Positions 1 to 8,870 of a DNA stretch of 64,000 bases are shown here, piece after piece; the first letter of the stretch is position 1, and every line of letters begins with the position of its first letter. The notes under the pieces are model-generated. The model was not told the DNA's origin, made no database searches, and was given only the letters and a program-made list of their open reading frames with translations. Source of the stretch: Ornithinimicrobium cerasi (GTDB taxonomy: Bacteria; Actinomycetota; Actinomycetes; Actinomycetales; Dermatophilaceae). Position numbers and translations under genes: made by a program. The stretch covers positions 62,001 to 126,000 of the forward strand of contig NZ_QZMN01000003.1 of assembly GCF_003702705.1 (NCBI RefSeq), in the 5' to 3' direction.

Positions 1-1
1 C

Positions 2-592
2 GGCGTCGCGGTCGTGCTGCGCTTCCTCACCCGCCCGCCGCTCGCGGGGGTGCGGGAGCGCCCGTGGACGCGCAGCCGCCGGTTCCTCGGGCCGCTCGGG
101 CTGGTCGGCGGCTTCGTCAACGCGACCGGGGGCGGCGGGTGGGGGCCCGTCGTCACCTCCACCCTGCTCAGCACCGGTCCGACCACGCCGCGCCGCGTCA
201 TCGGGTCGGTGTCCGCGTCGGAGTTCGTCGTCACCGTGTGCGCCAGCGTCGGGTTCCTCCTCGGGCTCGGCCTGTCCGGGCTGCACCTGGGGACGATCGT
301 GGCGCTGATGGCCGGGGGGGTCCTCGCGGCCCCGGTGGCGGCGACCCTGGCCGGCCGCCTGCCGGCCCAGGTCCTGGGCGTGGCCGTCGGGTCGATGATC
401 CTCAACCTCAACCTCGGCCCGGTCCTCGACGTCCTGGGCGTCCCGGGTACGCCGTCCACCGTCGCCCGGGCCGTCGTGCTGACGGCCACCGTGCTCCTGG
501 TCGTCGGCGTCGCGGCGAGGCGCGTGCTGCGGAGGGGTCGCGAGGCTGAGGCCTCCCGTCCGGGCGACCCCGTCGGCGTGGCTGCCCCGTGA
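2..592 (+). CDS. TauE/SafE family sulfite exporter-like permease, C-terminal part
   Basis: Integral membrane permease of the TauE/SafE family, whose members move sulfite or organosulfur anions across the membrane. The reading frame is open at the window edge, so the N-terminal half is missing. A Gly-rich loop (GGFVNATGGGGWGP, near residue 37 of the visible part) is the family's repeated motif at the start of the second half. Long hydrophobic segments follow. The stop overlaps the next start by 4 bp (GTGA), so it is co-transcribed with the sirohydrochlorin chelatase. That context suggests sulfate/sulfite assimilation. Family call is firm; substrate is inferred. Confidence 0.8.
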   Translation, partial: GVAVVLRFLTRPPLAGVRERPWTRSRRFLGPLGLVGGFVNATGGGGWGPVVTSTLLSTGPTTPRRVIGSVSASEFVVTVCASVGFLLGLGLSGLHLGTIVALMAGGVLAAPVAATLAGRLPAQVLGVAVGSMILNLNLGPVLDVLGVPGTPSTVARAVVLTATVLLVVGVAARRVLRRGREAEASRPGDPVGVAAP

Positions 593-1293
593 GCCGCCGT
601 CCGCTCGTCGTCGCGGCCCACGGCACCGCGAGCGGGGAGGGCAGGAAGGTCGTGGAGGGGTGCGCCGCGGCGGCCGCGGCCGAGCTGGGGGTCGCCCACG
701 CCGTCGGCTACGTCGACGTCTGCGGGCCGACGCTGGAGGAGGTCCTCGCGTCCGAGGGGTCGGCCGGGGCTGGTCCGGTCGTCGTCCCCTACTTCCTCGC
801 CTCGGGCTACCACGTGCGCCAGGACGTCCCGGGCGCCGTCGCCGAGGTCGCCGGCGCCCTCGTGACGCCCGCCCTGGGCGTCGAGCCGGAGGTGGTGGAC
901 GCGCTCGCGGACCGGGTGCTCGAGGTCCTGCCCGACGCCGACGGCGTGGTCGTCACCGCGGCGGGGTCGAGCGTGGACAGCGCCCGCGCCGAGGTGGCCC
1001 TGGTCGCGGACCTGCTGGGGGAGCGCCTCGGGGTGCCGACGCGGACGGCATACCTCTCGGGTCCCGGTCCACGGCCGGCGTCGGAGGTGAGCAGCCTGCG
1101 CGAGGTGGGCTGCCACCGGGTCGCGCTCGCCGCGCACCTGCTCGCGCCCGGTCACTTCCTCGACCGCGCCCACGCCGCCGCCCTCGACCTGGGGCGCGTC
1201 GCCACCGGCCCCCTCGGGACCCACCCCGCCCTCGCCGCCCTCGTCGTGCGGCGCTACCGGGAGGCGCTGGACCGACCGTCGCCGCTGTCGTGA
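589..1293 (+). CDS. Sirohydrochlorin chelatase (CbiX/SirB family)
   Basis: Predicted cytoplasmic chelatase of 234 aa that inserts Fe2+ (siroheme) or Co2+ (cobalamin) into sirohydrochlorin. It has two related half-domains: the first opens with VVAAHGT (His11, a metal/catalytic residue) and the second contains LAAHLLAPGHF with paired histidines. The GTG start overlaps the upstream permease stop. Neighbouring TauE suggests iron insertion for sulfite reductase siroheme rather than cobalamin synthesis, but the metal cannot be decided from sequence. The last codons and stop lie in the left arm of a palindromic repeat. Confidence 0.85.
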   Translation: MSRRPLVVAAHGTASGEGRKVVEGCAAAAAAELGVAHAVGYVDVCGPTLEEVLASEGSAGAGPVVVPYFLASGYHVRQDVPGAVAEVAGALVTPALGVEPEVVDALADRVLEVLPDADGVVVTAAGSSVDSARAEVALVADLLGERLGVPTRTAYLSGPGPRPASEVSSLREVGCHRVALAAHLLAPGHFLDRAHAAALDLGRVATGPLGTHPALAALVVRRYREALDRPSPLS

Positions 1294-1331
1294 CACCACG
1301 AACGCCCTGGCGACGCCTGCGGCACGACAGC
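1284..1331. repeat. Palindromic intergenic repeat, copy A
   Basis: GCTGTCGTG (1284-1292) and its exact reverse complement CACGACAGC (1323-1331) are separated by 30 nt. A second element at 46496-46569 has the same inner 9-bp arms, the same 30-nt spacing, and CGCCCTGG at the same loop offset (1303-1310 here). The left arm includes the stop codon of the upstream gene. The element lies between convergent genes, so it could also act as a terminator, but there is no T-tract. Confidence 0.6.
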
Positions 1332-1354
1332 CGGGCACACCCGTGCCGGCGGGG

Positions 1355-2209
1355 TCACACCTCCCCGATCGTCACCTGCACCAGCTCCGCCTCCCCCGCG
1401 GCCGCGGCCCCGACCTCCTCCCACGTCCGGGGCAGCGCCACCTGGGGCCGGGTGCGGCCGCGCAGCGACCAGGGGCAGATCGTCGTCTTCGCGCCGTTGT
1501 TCTGGCTCCAGTCCAGGAACACCTTGCCGGGCCGCAGCGCCTTCGTCATCCGCGCGGTCACCAGCCCGGGGTGCTCCGTCTCGAGCTGCTCGGCCAGCGC
1601 CCTGGCGACCGTGCTCACCTCGTCCGAGGTCCGCGTCCCCTCGAGCTCGCCGTAGAGCTGCATCCCCTTCGAGCCGCTGGTCACCGGACGGGTGGGCAGG
1701 CCGACGGCCTCGAGCCGCTCGCGCACCATCAGCGCGACGACGGCGCACTCGTGCAGCCCCGCGCCGGGTCCCGGGTCGAGGTCGACGACCATCCGGTCGG
1801 GAGGGAGCGGGGTGCCGTCCCCGCCGACGCGCCACTGCGGCACGTGCAGCTCCAGGCTGCCCAGGTTGACGAGGTAGACCAGCGCCGCGAGGTCCGTCAC
1901 CAGGGGGAAGGTGAGCGTGTCGCGGCCGCGCGAGGAGCCGGGCGTCGGCACCGTCACCCGCGGCAGCCAGTCCGGTGCGCCCGGGGGCAGGTTCTTCTCG
2001 AAGAAGTGGTCCTTCTCGACGCCCTCCGGCCACCGGATCCTCGTCACCGGTCGGTCCGCCAGCTCGGGCAGGATCTGGTCCGCGTGGGTGACGTAGTAGG
2101 TCAGGACCTCGCCCTTGGTCGTCCCCGTCGCCGGGTAGAGGACCTTGTCCAGGTTGCTCACGTGCAGCGTGCGGCCCGCGACGCTCACGGCGGTGCGGCT
2201 GCTGGTCAC
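1355..2209 (-). CDS. LigD-type NHEJ polymerase/primase domain protein
   Basis: Stand-alone polymerase domain of the bacterial LigD family (archaeo-eukaryotic primase fold), 284 aa. Family members fill gaps with NTPs or dNTPs at double-strand breaks during non-homologous end joining with Ku and an ATP-dependent ligase. The N-terminus has the family motif SNLDKVLYP (residues 18-26); the metal-binding DLD pair lies at residues 143-145 (VVDLDPGPG). GTG at 2209 overlaps the ligase stop by 4 bp, fixing gene order as ligase then polymerase. In many bacteria these domains are fused with a phosphoesterase in one LigD. Here they are separate and no phosphoesterase is visible. Confidence 0.88.
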   Translation of the reverse strand: MTSSRTAVSVAGRTLHVSNLDKVLYPATGTTKGEVLTYYVTHADQILPELADRPVTRIRWPEGVEKDHFFEKNLPPGAPDWLPRVTVPTPGSSRGRDTLTFPLVTDLAALVYLVNLGSLELHVPQWRVGGDGTPLPPDRMVVDLDPGPGAGLHECAVVALMVRERLEAVGLPTRPVTSGSKGMQLYGELEGTRTSDEVSTVARALAEQLETEHPGLVTARMTKALRPGKVFLDWSQNNGAKTTICPWSLRGRTRPQVALPRTWEEVGAAAAGEAELVQVTIGEV

Positions 2210-3189
2210 GACAGCTCCAGGAGGTCCAGCGGCGTGAGGTCGCCCCGCACTCCCTGGTAGCTCGGCTGCCGCAGGCGCCCCTCGCCGGGCGTGATGCCGA
2301 GGGAGGCGACGTCGATGACGACGCGCGGCTCGAGCCAGGTGGACCCGGCCGCCTCGGGCCGCGGGATGTCCGCGGTGAACGGGTATGCCGCGCGCGGCAC
2401 CTCGGCCAGCACCGCCGCCAGGGCCTCGCCCGCCCGTCCGGCCAGGCCGCTGCCCACCCGGCCCACGTAGGTCAGCCGGAACCGGCCCGCGTCGTCGCGC
2501 AACGGCATACCCTCCTCGTCGGTGCCGGGGAGGCCGACGTGCACGGCCCCGAGCCGGCTCGCGGTGCCCGTCTGCGGGCGCCACCCCCCGACCACGACGC
2601 TCATCGTGTCGCGGTGGGGGAACTTGAGCCAGTCGGAGGAGCGCACCCCCTCGGCGTAGGCGGAGCTCCTCCGCTTGCTGACCACGCCCTCGAGGCCCTG
2701 CTCGGCGGTCGCGGCCAGCAGCTGGGCGCCGTCGTCGAAGACCGGCGAGACCTGGGTACGAGGCACCTCCCGCAGCAGGTCCTCCAGGGCGGCGCGGCGC
2801 GCGGACCAGGGCAGGGTGGTGAGCGGCATACCGTCGAGGCGGAGCAGGTCGAAAGCGACGTAGGTGGCTGGCGCGGTGCGCGCGAGGTGGGCGGCCGCGG
2901 CCGCGGAGGCGGTGTGCACCCGCTCGACCACCCGGCCGAAGGAGGGCCGCCCACCGACCATGGTGACGGCCTCCCCGTCGAGCAGGAGATCGTCGGCGAC
3001 CGCGCCGAGCCCGGCGAGCTCGGGGAAGGCCGCGGCGATGTCGCGTCCGCCGCGGGTGAGCAGCCGGAGCCTCCCGTCGCCGACGTCCGCCAGCAGCCGG
3101 ATCCCGTCCCACTTGATCTCGTGCGCCCACGCCGGACCGCGCGGCGGACCGGTCCGAGGATCGCCGGGGGTGGCGAGCATGGGGCGCAT
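2206..3189 (-). CDS. ATP-dependent DNA ligase (LigD ligase-type, NHEJ)
   Basis: ATP-dependent ligase of 327 aa that would seal breaks in the Ku-dependent end-joining pathway. The nucleotidyl-acceptor motif is EIKWDGIR with Lys26. Further ligase motifs are LLDGEAV and EGVVSKRRSSAY, followed by an OB-fold (TYVGRVGSGL). ATG at 3189 is chosen because the protein begins MRPMLATP and a purine-rich stretch precedes it. The gene is divergent from ku with only 18 bp between start codons, and it is followed by the polymerase-domain gene with overlapping stop/start. Size matches ligase-only LigC/LigD-like enzymes. Confidence 0.9.
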   Translation of the reverse strand: MRPMLATPGDPRTGPPRGPAWAHEIKWDGIRLLADVGDGRLRLLTRGGRDIAAAFPELAGLGAVADDLLLDGEAVTMVGGRPSFGRVVERVHTASAAAAAHLARTAPATYVAFDLLRLDGMPLTTLPWSARRAALEDLLREVPRTQVSPVFDDGAQLLAATAEQGLEGVVSKRRSSAYAEGVRSSDWLKFPHRDTMSVVVGGWRPQTGTASRLGAVHVGLPGTDEEGMPLRDDAGRFRLTYVGRVGSGLAGRAGEALAAVLAEVPRAAYPFTADIPRPEAAGSTWLEPRVVIDVASLGITPGEGRLRQPSYQGVRGDLTPLDLLELS

Positions 3190-3207
3190 GGGTCCATCCT
3201 GATAGGC
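3190..3207. promoter_or_regulatory. 18-bp divergent gap between NHEJ ligase and ku starts
   Basis: Only 18 bp separate ATG 3189 (minus strand) from GTG 3208 (plus strand). Any promoter for either gene must therefore lie inside the other gene's 5' end, or the two must share overlapping promoter sequence. No convincing Shine-Dalgarno site precedes ku, which suggests a leaderless or near-leaderless start. Mutually exclusive or coupled firing is an inference. Confidence 0.5.
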
Positions 3208-4170
3208 GTGAGAGCGATCTGGAAGGGCGCCGTCAGCTTCGGCCTCGTCAACGTGCCCGTGCGGCTGTACTCCGCGACCGAGAACCACGACCTGAGCTTC
3301 CACCAGGTCAGACGCAGCGACGGGAGCCGCATCAAGTACAAGCGCGTCGCCCAGGCGGACGGGGAGGAGGTTCCCTACAAGGAGATCGCCAAGGCCTACG
3401 AGACCGAGGACGGCAAGACGGTCATCCTCACCGACGAGGACATGGCCTCGCTCCCGAGCCGGTCCAGCAAGGAGATCGCCGTCGAGAGCTTCGTGCCGAT
3501 CGACCAGATCGACCCGATCCTCTACGACAAGGCCTACTACATCGAGCCGGACGCGATGGGCGCGAAGGCGTACGGGCTGCTCCGCGAGGCGCTGCGCGAG
3601 TCGGAGCGGGTGGCGGTGGTCACCGTGTCGCTGCGCAGCCGGATGACGATGGCGGTGCTGCGCGTCGTGGAGGGCGTCATCGTCCTGCAGACCCTGCTGT
3701 GGCCCGACGAGGTCCGCGACTCCGCGCGCCTGGACCACCTGGACGACGTCAGCGAGCCGAAGAAGGCCGAGATCGCGATGGCCCGGATGCTCGTCGAGTC
3801 GATGGCCGGGGACTTCGAACCCGCCGGGCACGTCGACGACTTCAAGGAGGCCGTCGAGGCGCTGGTGCGGCAGAAGATCGAGGGCGGTGACGTCACCGAG
3901 AGCCCGGACCGCGAGGAGGAGGCCGACTCCGGCGAGGTCGTGGACCTGCTCGCGGCGCTGCAGCGCTCGGTCGACCGCGCGAAGAAGGGACGGGGCGAGG
4001 CGGCGGCGCCGTCCCAGGACGACGCGGACGAGCCGGAGGAGCCGGAGGAGAAGCCGGCCCCGAAGCGGACGGCGGCGAGGAAGACCGCGGCCAAGACGGC
4101 GCCGGCACGCAAGACCGCGACCAAGCGCACGTCCGCGACGAAGAAGGCGGCCGAGAAGAAGGCCGGCTGA
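3208..4170 (+). CDS. ku: Ku DNA-end-binding protein (NHEJ)
   Basis: Bacterial Ku homologue, 320 aa, a ring-shaped homodimer that binds double-strand break ends and recruits the LigD-type enzymes encoded on the other strand. It begins VRAIWKGAVSFGLVNVPVRLY, the canonical Ku N-terminus, which fixes GTG 3208 as start. The core beta-barrel extends to about residue 250. It is followed by an acidic stretch and then a long Lys/Ala/Thr-rich tail from about residue 280 (repeats of the KTAAKTA/KRTSATK type). Basic tails of this type in bacterial Ku bind DNA and aid threading; here the tail resembles a histone-H1-like extension. Confidence 0.95.
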   Translation: MRAIWKGAVSFGLVNVPVRLYSATENHDLSFHQVRRSDGSRIKYKRVAQADGEEVPYKEIAKAYETEDGKTVILTDEDMASLPSRSSKEIAVESFVPIDQIDPILYDKAYYIEPDAMGAKAYGLLREALRESERVAVVTVSLRSRMTMAVLRVVEGVIVLQTLLWPDEVRDSARLDHLDDVSEPKKAEIAMARMLVESMAGDFEPAGHVDDFKEAVEALVRQKIEGGDVTESPDREEEADSGEVVDLLAALQRSVDRAKKGRGEAAAPSQDDADEPEEPEEKPAPKRTAARKTAAKTAPARKTATKRTSATKKAAEKKAG

Positions 4171-4201
4171 GCGGGGCGCGGCCGGGGCGGGTGCCCCGCT
4201 C
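4169..4201. terminator. Bidirectional hairpin between ku and lipoprotein gene
   Basis: GAGCGGGGC (4169-4177) is the exact reverse complement of GCCCCGCTC (4193-4201). The hairpin sits between the convergent ends of ku and the lipoprotein gene, where a shared terminator is expected. There is no clear T-run. Confidence 0.5.
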
Positions 4202-4213
4202 GCCGGGCCGGCC

Positions 4214-4864
4214 TCAGGGAGCCGTGGTGGCCGACCCGCCGTCCATGTCCGCGATCGCCTGGGACGGGGTGCAGCCCACGGCCTGGTCAAGGTTGCGGGC
4301 CGCCGTGGTCAGCGCCGAGCGCAGGTCCTCGGTCGTCTCGTCGTCGACCACCCCGAGGGCCTCGCCGACCAGCGAGTAGGGCACCTGCTGGCTGCGGTTC
4401 TCCGCGCCGGGTTCGGTGCAGCTGGTGAGGCCGGTGACCAGGCCGGGGGAGATGAAGGACAGGCCGAGGTAGTCGGGTCCGGGCTCGACGCCGTCGGCCG
4501 CCTCGGCGCGCTGCCGCGCCTGCTCCCGCGCCTCCTCGCCGAGGAGGATCGAGAGCCGGATCACAGGCTCCTGCTCGCCGGCCCCGCCGGTCAGCACCTC
4601 GCAGACCCAGCTGTCCTCGTCGTCCTGGACGATCCGCTCGCGCGGGGTCACCGCGGTGCCGCCGGCCGCCGCCGCGGTCGCCGAGGGGCTGACGTACTGG
4701 CACAGCCACCCGTTGACCCCGGCACCACCCTCCAGCCCGTCGTCGCTCGTCACGGCCGCGTCCTGCGTCGCCGACGGGGTCCCGGTCGCCGGGTCCTCGG
4801 AGGTGCAGGAGGCGAGGGTGAGGGCCAGGGCGGCCGTGAGCGGGAGGAGGAGGGGCGCGCGCAT
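4214..4864 (-). CDS. Putative lipoprotein, unknown function
   Basis: Predicted secreted lipoprotein of 216 aa. The N-terminal signal peptide (MRAPLLLPLTAALALTLASC) ends in a lipobox with the acylated cysteine at residue 20, followed by a Thr/Ser/Ala-rich linker. The mature domain contains four further cysteines (in WLCQY, WVCEV, TSCTE and VGCTP), which could form disulfides outside the cell. I do not recognise the domain. ATG 4864 gives a well-formed signal sequence. It is convergent with ku and divergent from clpC, so its promoter region (4865-5089) is shared with the stress-responsive clpC. Confidence 0.75.
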   Translation of the reverse strand: MRAPLLLPLTAALALTLASCTSEDPATGTPSATQDAAVTSDDGLEGGAGVNGWLCQYVSPSATAAAAGGTAVTPRERIVQDDEDSWVCEVLTGGAGEQEPVIRLSILLGEEAREQARQRAEAADGVEPGPDYLGLSFISPGLVTGLTSCTEPGAENRSQQVPYSLVGEALGVVDDETTEDLRSALTTAARNLDQAVGCTPSQAIADMDGGSATTAP

Positions 4865-4919
4865 GGGCGCACATGCTAGGCGGTGCCGCTGGGCGCCGGC
4901 CCCGGGGAGAGGCGCACGA

Positions 4920-4936
4920 TTTCGCCTGGGGCGAAC
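4920..4936. promoter_or_regulatory. ClgR-type operator upstream of clpC
   Basis: Palindrome TTTCGC-CTGGG-GCGAAC. Read on the minus strand it is GTTCGC-N5-GCG, matching the box described for the actinobacterial regulator ClgR, which activates clp protease genes. It lies about 40 bp upstream of a plausible -35/-10 pair for clpC. No clgR gene is in the window. Confidence 0.65.
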
Positions 4937-4974
4937 ACGGCATACCTGCGGAACACGATCGGCGGACGGACGCG

Positions 4975-5001
4975 TTGAGGCAGGCAGACGCAACGTAGAG
5001 T
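4975..5001 (+). promoter_or_regulatory. Candidate clpC promoter
   Basis: TTGAGG (4975-4980) and TAGAGT (4996-5001) are separated by 15 bp, slightly short for a housekeeping promoter. They are downstream of the ClgR-like box and about 90 bp before the clpC start, leaving a leader of roughly 80 nt. Confidence 0.35.
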
Positions 5002-5089
5002 GGAAGCACGCCCGCGACGGGTGGTTGGCCCACCGACCGCGTGCCACGACCGGCTGCACCGTCAGCTGCGACAGTAGGGAGTGTGAGGC

Positions 5090-7648
5090 ATGTTCGAACG
5101 GTTCACCGACCGCGCCAGGCGGGTGGTGGTGCTCGCGCAGGAGGAGGCGCGACTGCTCAACCACAACTACATCGGGACCGAGCACCTGCTGCTGGGTCTG
5201 ATCCACGAGGGTGAGGGCGTCGCCGCCAAGGCGCTCGAGTCCCTCGGCATCTCCCTCGACGCCGTGCGCCAGCAGGTGCAGGAGATCATCGGCCAGGGTC
5301 AGCAGAGCCCGACCGGGCACATCCCCTTCACGCCCCGGGCCAAGAAGGTGCTCGAGCTCTCGCTCCGCGAGGGCCTTCAGCTGGGGCACAACTACATCGG
5401 GACCGAGCACCTGCTGCTCGGCCTGATCCGCGAGGGCGAGGGCGTCGCCGCCCAGGTGCTCGTCAAGCTCGGCGCCGACCTCAACCGCGTCCGCCAGCAG
5501 GTCATCCAGCTCCTCTCCGGCTACCAGGGCAAGGAGACCGCCGCCGCCGGCGTCGGCCCCTCCGGGGGCGCCGAGGGCCAGCAGGCCGGCTCGCTCGTGC
5601 TCGACCAGTTCGGCCGCAACCTGACGCAGGCCGCGCGCGAGGGCAAGCTCGACCCGGTCATCGGGCGCACCGCCGAGATCGAGCGGGTCATGCAGATCCT
5701 GTCCCGCCGCACCAAGAACAACCCGGTGCTGATCGGCGAGCCCGGCGTCGGCAAGACCGCCGTCGTCGAGGGCCTGGCCCAGGACATCGTCCGCGGCGAG
5801 GTTCCCGAGACGCTCAAGGACAAGCAGCTGTACACCCTCGACCTCGGCGCGCTCGTGGCCGGCAGCCGCTACCGCGGCGACTTCGAGGAGCGGCTGAAGA
5901 AGGTCCTCAAGGAGATCCGCACCCGCGGCGACATCATCCTGTTCATCGACGAGATCCACACCCTCGTCGGGGCCGGTGCCGCGGAGGGGGCCATCGACGC
6001 GGCGAGCATCCTCAAGCCGATGCTGGCCCGTGGCGAGCTGCAGACGATCGGCGCGACGACGCTCGACGAGTACCGCAAGCACATCGAGAAGGACGCCGCG
6101 CTGGAGCGCCGCTTCCAGCCGATCCAGGTGGCCGAGCCCACGCTCAAGCACGCCATCGAGATCCTCAAGGGTCTGCGCGACCGCTACGAGGCGCACCACC
6201 GGGTCTCGATCACCGACGGGGCGCTCGTCGCCGCGGCGAGCATGGCCGACCGCTACATCAACGACCGCTTCCTCCCGGACAAGGCGATCGACCTCATCGA
6301 CGAGGCGGGCGCGCGGCTGCGCATCCGCCGGATGACGGCCCCGCCGGACCTGCGCGAGTTCGACGACAAGATCGCCCACGCCAAGAGGGAGAAGGAGTCC
6401 GCGATCGACGCGCAGGACTTCGAGAAGGCGGCCCGGCTGCGCGACGAGGAGCACAAGCTCACCCAGGCGCGCGCCGAGCGGGAGAAGGAGTGGAAGAACG
6501 GTGACCTCGACGTCGTCTCCGAGGTCGACGAGGAGCTGATCGCCGAGGTCCTCGCCGCAGCCACCGGCATCCCGGTCTTCAAGCTCACCGAGGAGGAGTC
6601 GAGCCGGCTGCTCCACATGGAGGACGAGCTGCACAAGCGGATCATCGGCATGAACGACGCCATCAAGGCGTTGTCGCAGGCCATCCGCCGCACCCGTGCC
6701 GGCCTGAAGGACCCGCGCCGCCCCGGTGGCTCGTTCATCTTCGCCGGGCCCACCGGTGTCGGCAAGACCGAGCTCGCCAAGGCGCTCGCGGAGTTCCTCT
6801 TCGGCGACGAGGACGCTCTCATCACGCTGGACATGTCCGAGTACTCCGAGAAGCACACCGTCTCGCGGATGTTCGGCTCGCCCCCCGGGTACGTCGGCTA
6901 CGAGGAGGGCGGCCAGCTCACCGAGAAGGTGCGCCGCAAGCCGTTCTCCGTCGTGCTCTTCGACGAGGTGGAGAAGGCGCACCCGGACATCTTCAACAGC
7001 CTGCTGCAGATCCTGGAGGACGGTCGGCTGACCGACAGCCAGGGCCGGGTGGTCGACTTCAAGAACACCGTCATCATCATGACGACCAACCTCGGCACCC
7101 GCGACATCGCCAAGGGCGTCTCGCTCGGCTTCTCGGCCGGACCGGACACCCAGAGCAGCTACGACCGGATGAAGAACAAGGTCATCGACGAGCTCAAGCA
7201 GCACTTCCGGCCCGAGTTCCTCAACCGCGTCGACGACACGATCGTCTTCCCGCAGCTGACGCAGGCCGAGATCGTCCAGATCGTGGACCTCATGGTCGCC
7301 CGCCTCGACGAGCGTCTCAAGGACAAGGACATGGCGATCGAGCTGACCTCGGCCGCCAAGGACCTCCTGGCCAAGCGCGGCTACGACCCCGTCCTGGGCG
7401 CCCGGCCGCTGCGCCGTGCGATCCAGCGCGAGATCGAGGACCAGCTGTCCGAGAAGATCCTCTTCGGCGAGATCGGCCCCGGCCAGATCGTCGTCGTGGA
7501 CGTCGAGGACACCAAGGGCGACGGCCGCACCGGCGACCTGGTCTTCACCTTCGCCGGGTCGGACAAGCCGATCGAGGTGCCGGACACCCTGCCGGTCGAG
7601 GCAGCCGCCGCGGCGTCCGGCGAGGAGCCCGGCTCGCAGGCCGGCTGA
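5090..7648 (+). CDS. clpC: ClpC AAA+ unfoldase, ATPase subunit of Clp protease
   Basis: Hexameric HSP100 unfoldase of 852 aa that feeds proteins to ClpP and is usually essential in actinobacteria. Order: Clp_N repeats (residues 1-150, each with [13 protein letters not shown]), AAA+ D1 with Walker A GEPGVGKT near residue 216, a UVR-type coiled middle segment near residues 420-460, AAA+ D2 with Walker A GPTGVGKT near residue 553, and a C-terminal D2-small domain. The start has a good ribosome site (AGGGAG) and the family N-terminus [12 protein letters not shown] ClgR-type palindrome lies upstream and a strong hairpin follows the gene. Confidence 0.98.
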   Translation: MFERFTDRARRVVVLAQEEARLLNHNYIGTEHLLLGLIHEGEGVAAKALESLGISLDAVRQQVQEIIGQGQQSPTGHIPFTPRAKKVLELSLREGLQLGHNYIGTEHLLLGLIREGEGVAAQVLVKLGADLNRVRQQVIQLLSGYQGKETAAAGVGPSGGAEGQQAGSLVLDQFGRNLTQAAREGKLDPVIGRTAEIERVMQILSRRTKNNPVLIGEPGVGKTAVVEGLAQDIVRGEVPETLKDKQLYTLDLGALVAGSRYRGDFEERLKKVLKEIRTRGDIILFIDEIHTLVGAGAAEGAIDAASILKPMLARGELQTIGATTLDEYRKHIEKDAALERRFQPIQVAEPTLKHAIEILKGLRDRYEAHHRVSITDGALVAAASMADRYINDRFLPDKAIDLIDEAGARLRIRRMTAPPDLREFDDKIAHAKREKESAIDAQDFEKAARLRDEEHKLTQARAEREKEWKNGDLDVVSEVDEELIAEVLAAATGIPVFKLTEEESSRLLHMEDELHKRIIGMNDAIKALSQAIRRTRAGLKDPRRPGGSFIFAGPTGVGKTELAKALAEFLFGDEDALITLDMSEYSEKHTVSRMFGSPPGYVGYEEGGQLTEKVRRKPFSVVLFDEVEKAHPDIFNSLLQILEDGRLTDSQGRVVDFKNTVIIMTTNLGTRDIAKGVSLGFSAGPDTQSSYDRMKNKVIDELKQHFRPEFLNRVDDTIVFPQLTQAEIVQIVDLMVARLDERLKDKDMAIELTSAAKDLLAKRGYDPVLGARPLRRAIQREIEDQLSEKILFGEIGPGQIVVVDVEDTKGDGRTGDLVFTFAGSDKPIEVPDTLPVEAAAAASGEEPGSQAG

Positions 7649-7679
7649 GCGCCGACGGCGGAGACAACGAGCACGGCCC

Positions 7680-7715
7680 GGACGGGGCGCACCGCGAACG
7701 CGGGGCGCCCCGTCC
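7680..7715 (+). terminator. Hairpin after clpC
   Basis: GGACGGGGCGC (7680-7690) pairs perfectly with GCGCCCCGTCC (7705-7715) around a 14-nt loop, 31 bp after the clpC stop and before the next promoter. It has no T-run but is the best terminator candidate here. Confidence 0.6.
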
Positions 7716-7783
7716 GCGCGTGCGGACGGGGCCGGACCGTCCCGGGCGCGACCCGCCTGGTCCGCGGCCACCCGGGTCGCGGC

Positions 7784-7789
7784 TAGGGT
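7784..7789 (+). promoter_or_regulatory. -10 box, leaderless start of first FemX gene
   Basis: TAGGGT ends 7 nt before ATG 7797; the spacing puts transcription start at the start codon. Confidence 0.5.
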
Positions 7790-7796
7790 GGCCGCC

Positions 7797-8846
7797 ATGA
7801 CGCTGCGCGACGCCGACCCCGACGAGCTGGCCCGCTGGGACGACCTGGTGTGGGCCGCCCCCGGCGGGGTCGACCTCATGCAGCTCGCGCCCTACGCCGA
7901 GGTCAAGTCGGCCTCCTGGGGCCACCGTCAGATGGTGCACGAGCTCGCCGGGTTCCCCGACCTGCCGGTCCTCTACCTCGTCAAGAAGGTGCCCCCCTTC
8001 GGGCAGCTCTGGTACGCGCCGATGGGTCCGCGCGTCACCGACCCCGACCACCTGCGGGCGGTCTGCGAGGACCTGCGGTCCTCCGGCGCGTTCGCGGTGA
8101 TCATGGAGCCCGCCATCCCCGCGGAGGGCCCGCAGACGCGCCAGGAGCTGCTGGCCACCACGCCGGGGCTCGAGGACTTCATCTACCTCCAGCAGGGCAA
8201 CCACACCGTCTTCATCGACCTCACCCCCGGCGAGGAGGAGCTGCTCGCCTCCTTCCGGCAGCGAGCGCGCCGCTCCATCCGCAAGGCCGGGGACGCCGTC
8301 GTCGAGCACCGCACCGACGACGACGCCATCGAGGCGTTCTGGACGCTCTACGCGCCGACCGTCGAGCGGGCCGGCCTCCCGCTGCGGCCCAAGGACTACT
8401 ACCTCAAGGCATGGCGGCTCTACCGCGACCTGGGGCAGGGGCACGTCATCCTGGCGTCCTCCTCGGAGGAGGTCGCCGACCCGGAGGCGGGCGCCTACAT
8501 CTGGCAGCACCGCGACCACGGCTACTACCGCGACGGGGGGTCGGTGCGGACGCCGGCGGCCAACGGGCTGCAGTACCGCGTCCAGTGGGAGGCGATGCGC
8601 TGGTGCAAGGAGCGCGGCGCCACCACCTACGACCTCTTCGGTATGCCGCCGAGCTGGCTCCTGGAGGACACCACGCACCAGCTGCACGGGCTCGTGCAGT
8701 TCAAGACCGCGTTCGGGGCCGAGGTCAGCGACACCGTGGGGACCGTGCGCCTGGTGCTGGACCCGCGGCGCACGGCGGCCTGGGACCAGCTGGGCCTGCG
8801 CGTCTACAGCCGGCTCACGCGGGGGAGGAACCCGCTCTTCTACTGA
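7797..8846 (+). CDS. FemX/FemAB-family peptidoglycan aminoacyltransferase, paralogue 1
   Basis: Member of the Fem family (tandem GNAT-like folds), 349 aa. These enzymes use aminoacyl-tRNA to add residues to the lipid II stem peptide, building the interpeptide bridge at the cytoplasmic face of the membrane. Visible family features are the GQLWYAPMGPR loop, the QRARRSIRKAGDA basic segment that binds tRNA, and the C-terminal YDLFGMPP block. ATG 7797 follows a TAGGGT -10 by 7 nt, indicating leaderless transcription. It is the first of three adjacent paralogues; the middle one is on the opposite strand. The amino acid added cannot be read from sequence. Confidence 0.88.
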   Translation: MTLRDADPDELARWDDLVWAAPGGVDLMQLAPYAEVKSASWGHRQMVHELAGFPDLPVLYLVKKVPPFGQLWYAPMGPRVTDPDHLRAVCEDLRSSGAFAVIMEPAIPAEGPQTRQELLATTPGLEDFIYLQQGNHTVFIDLTPGEEELLASFRQRARRSIRKAGDAVVEHRTDDDAIEAFWTLYAPTVERAGLPLRPKDYYLKAWRLYRDLGQGHVILASSSEEVADPEAGAYIWQHRDHGYYRDGGSVRTPAANGLQYRVQWEAMRWCKERGATTYDLFGMPPSWLLEDTTHQLHGLVQFKTAFGAEVSDTVGTVRLVLDPRRTAAWDQLGLRVYSRLTRGRNPLFY

Positions 8847-8870
8847 CCGACGCCACGTGCTCAGAAGTCC

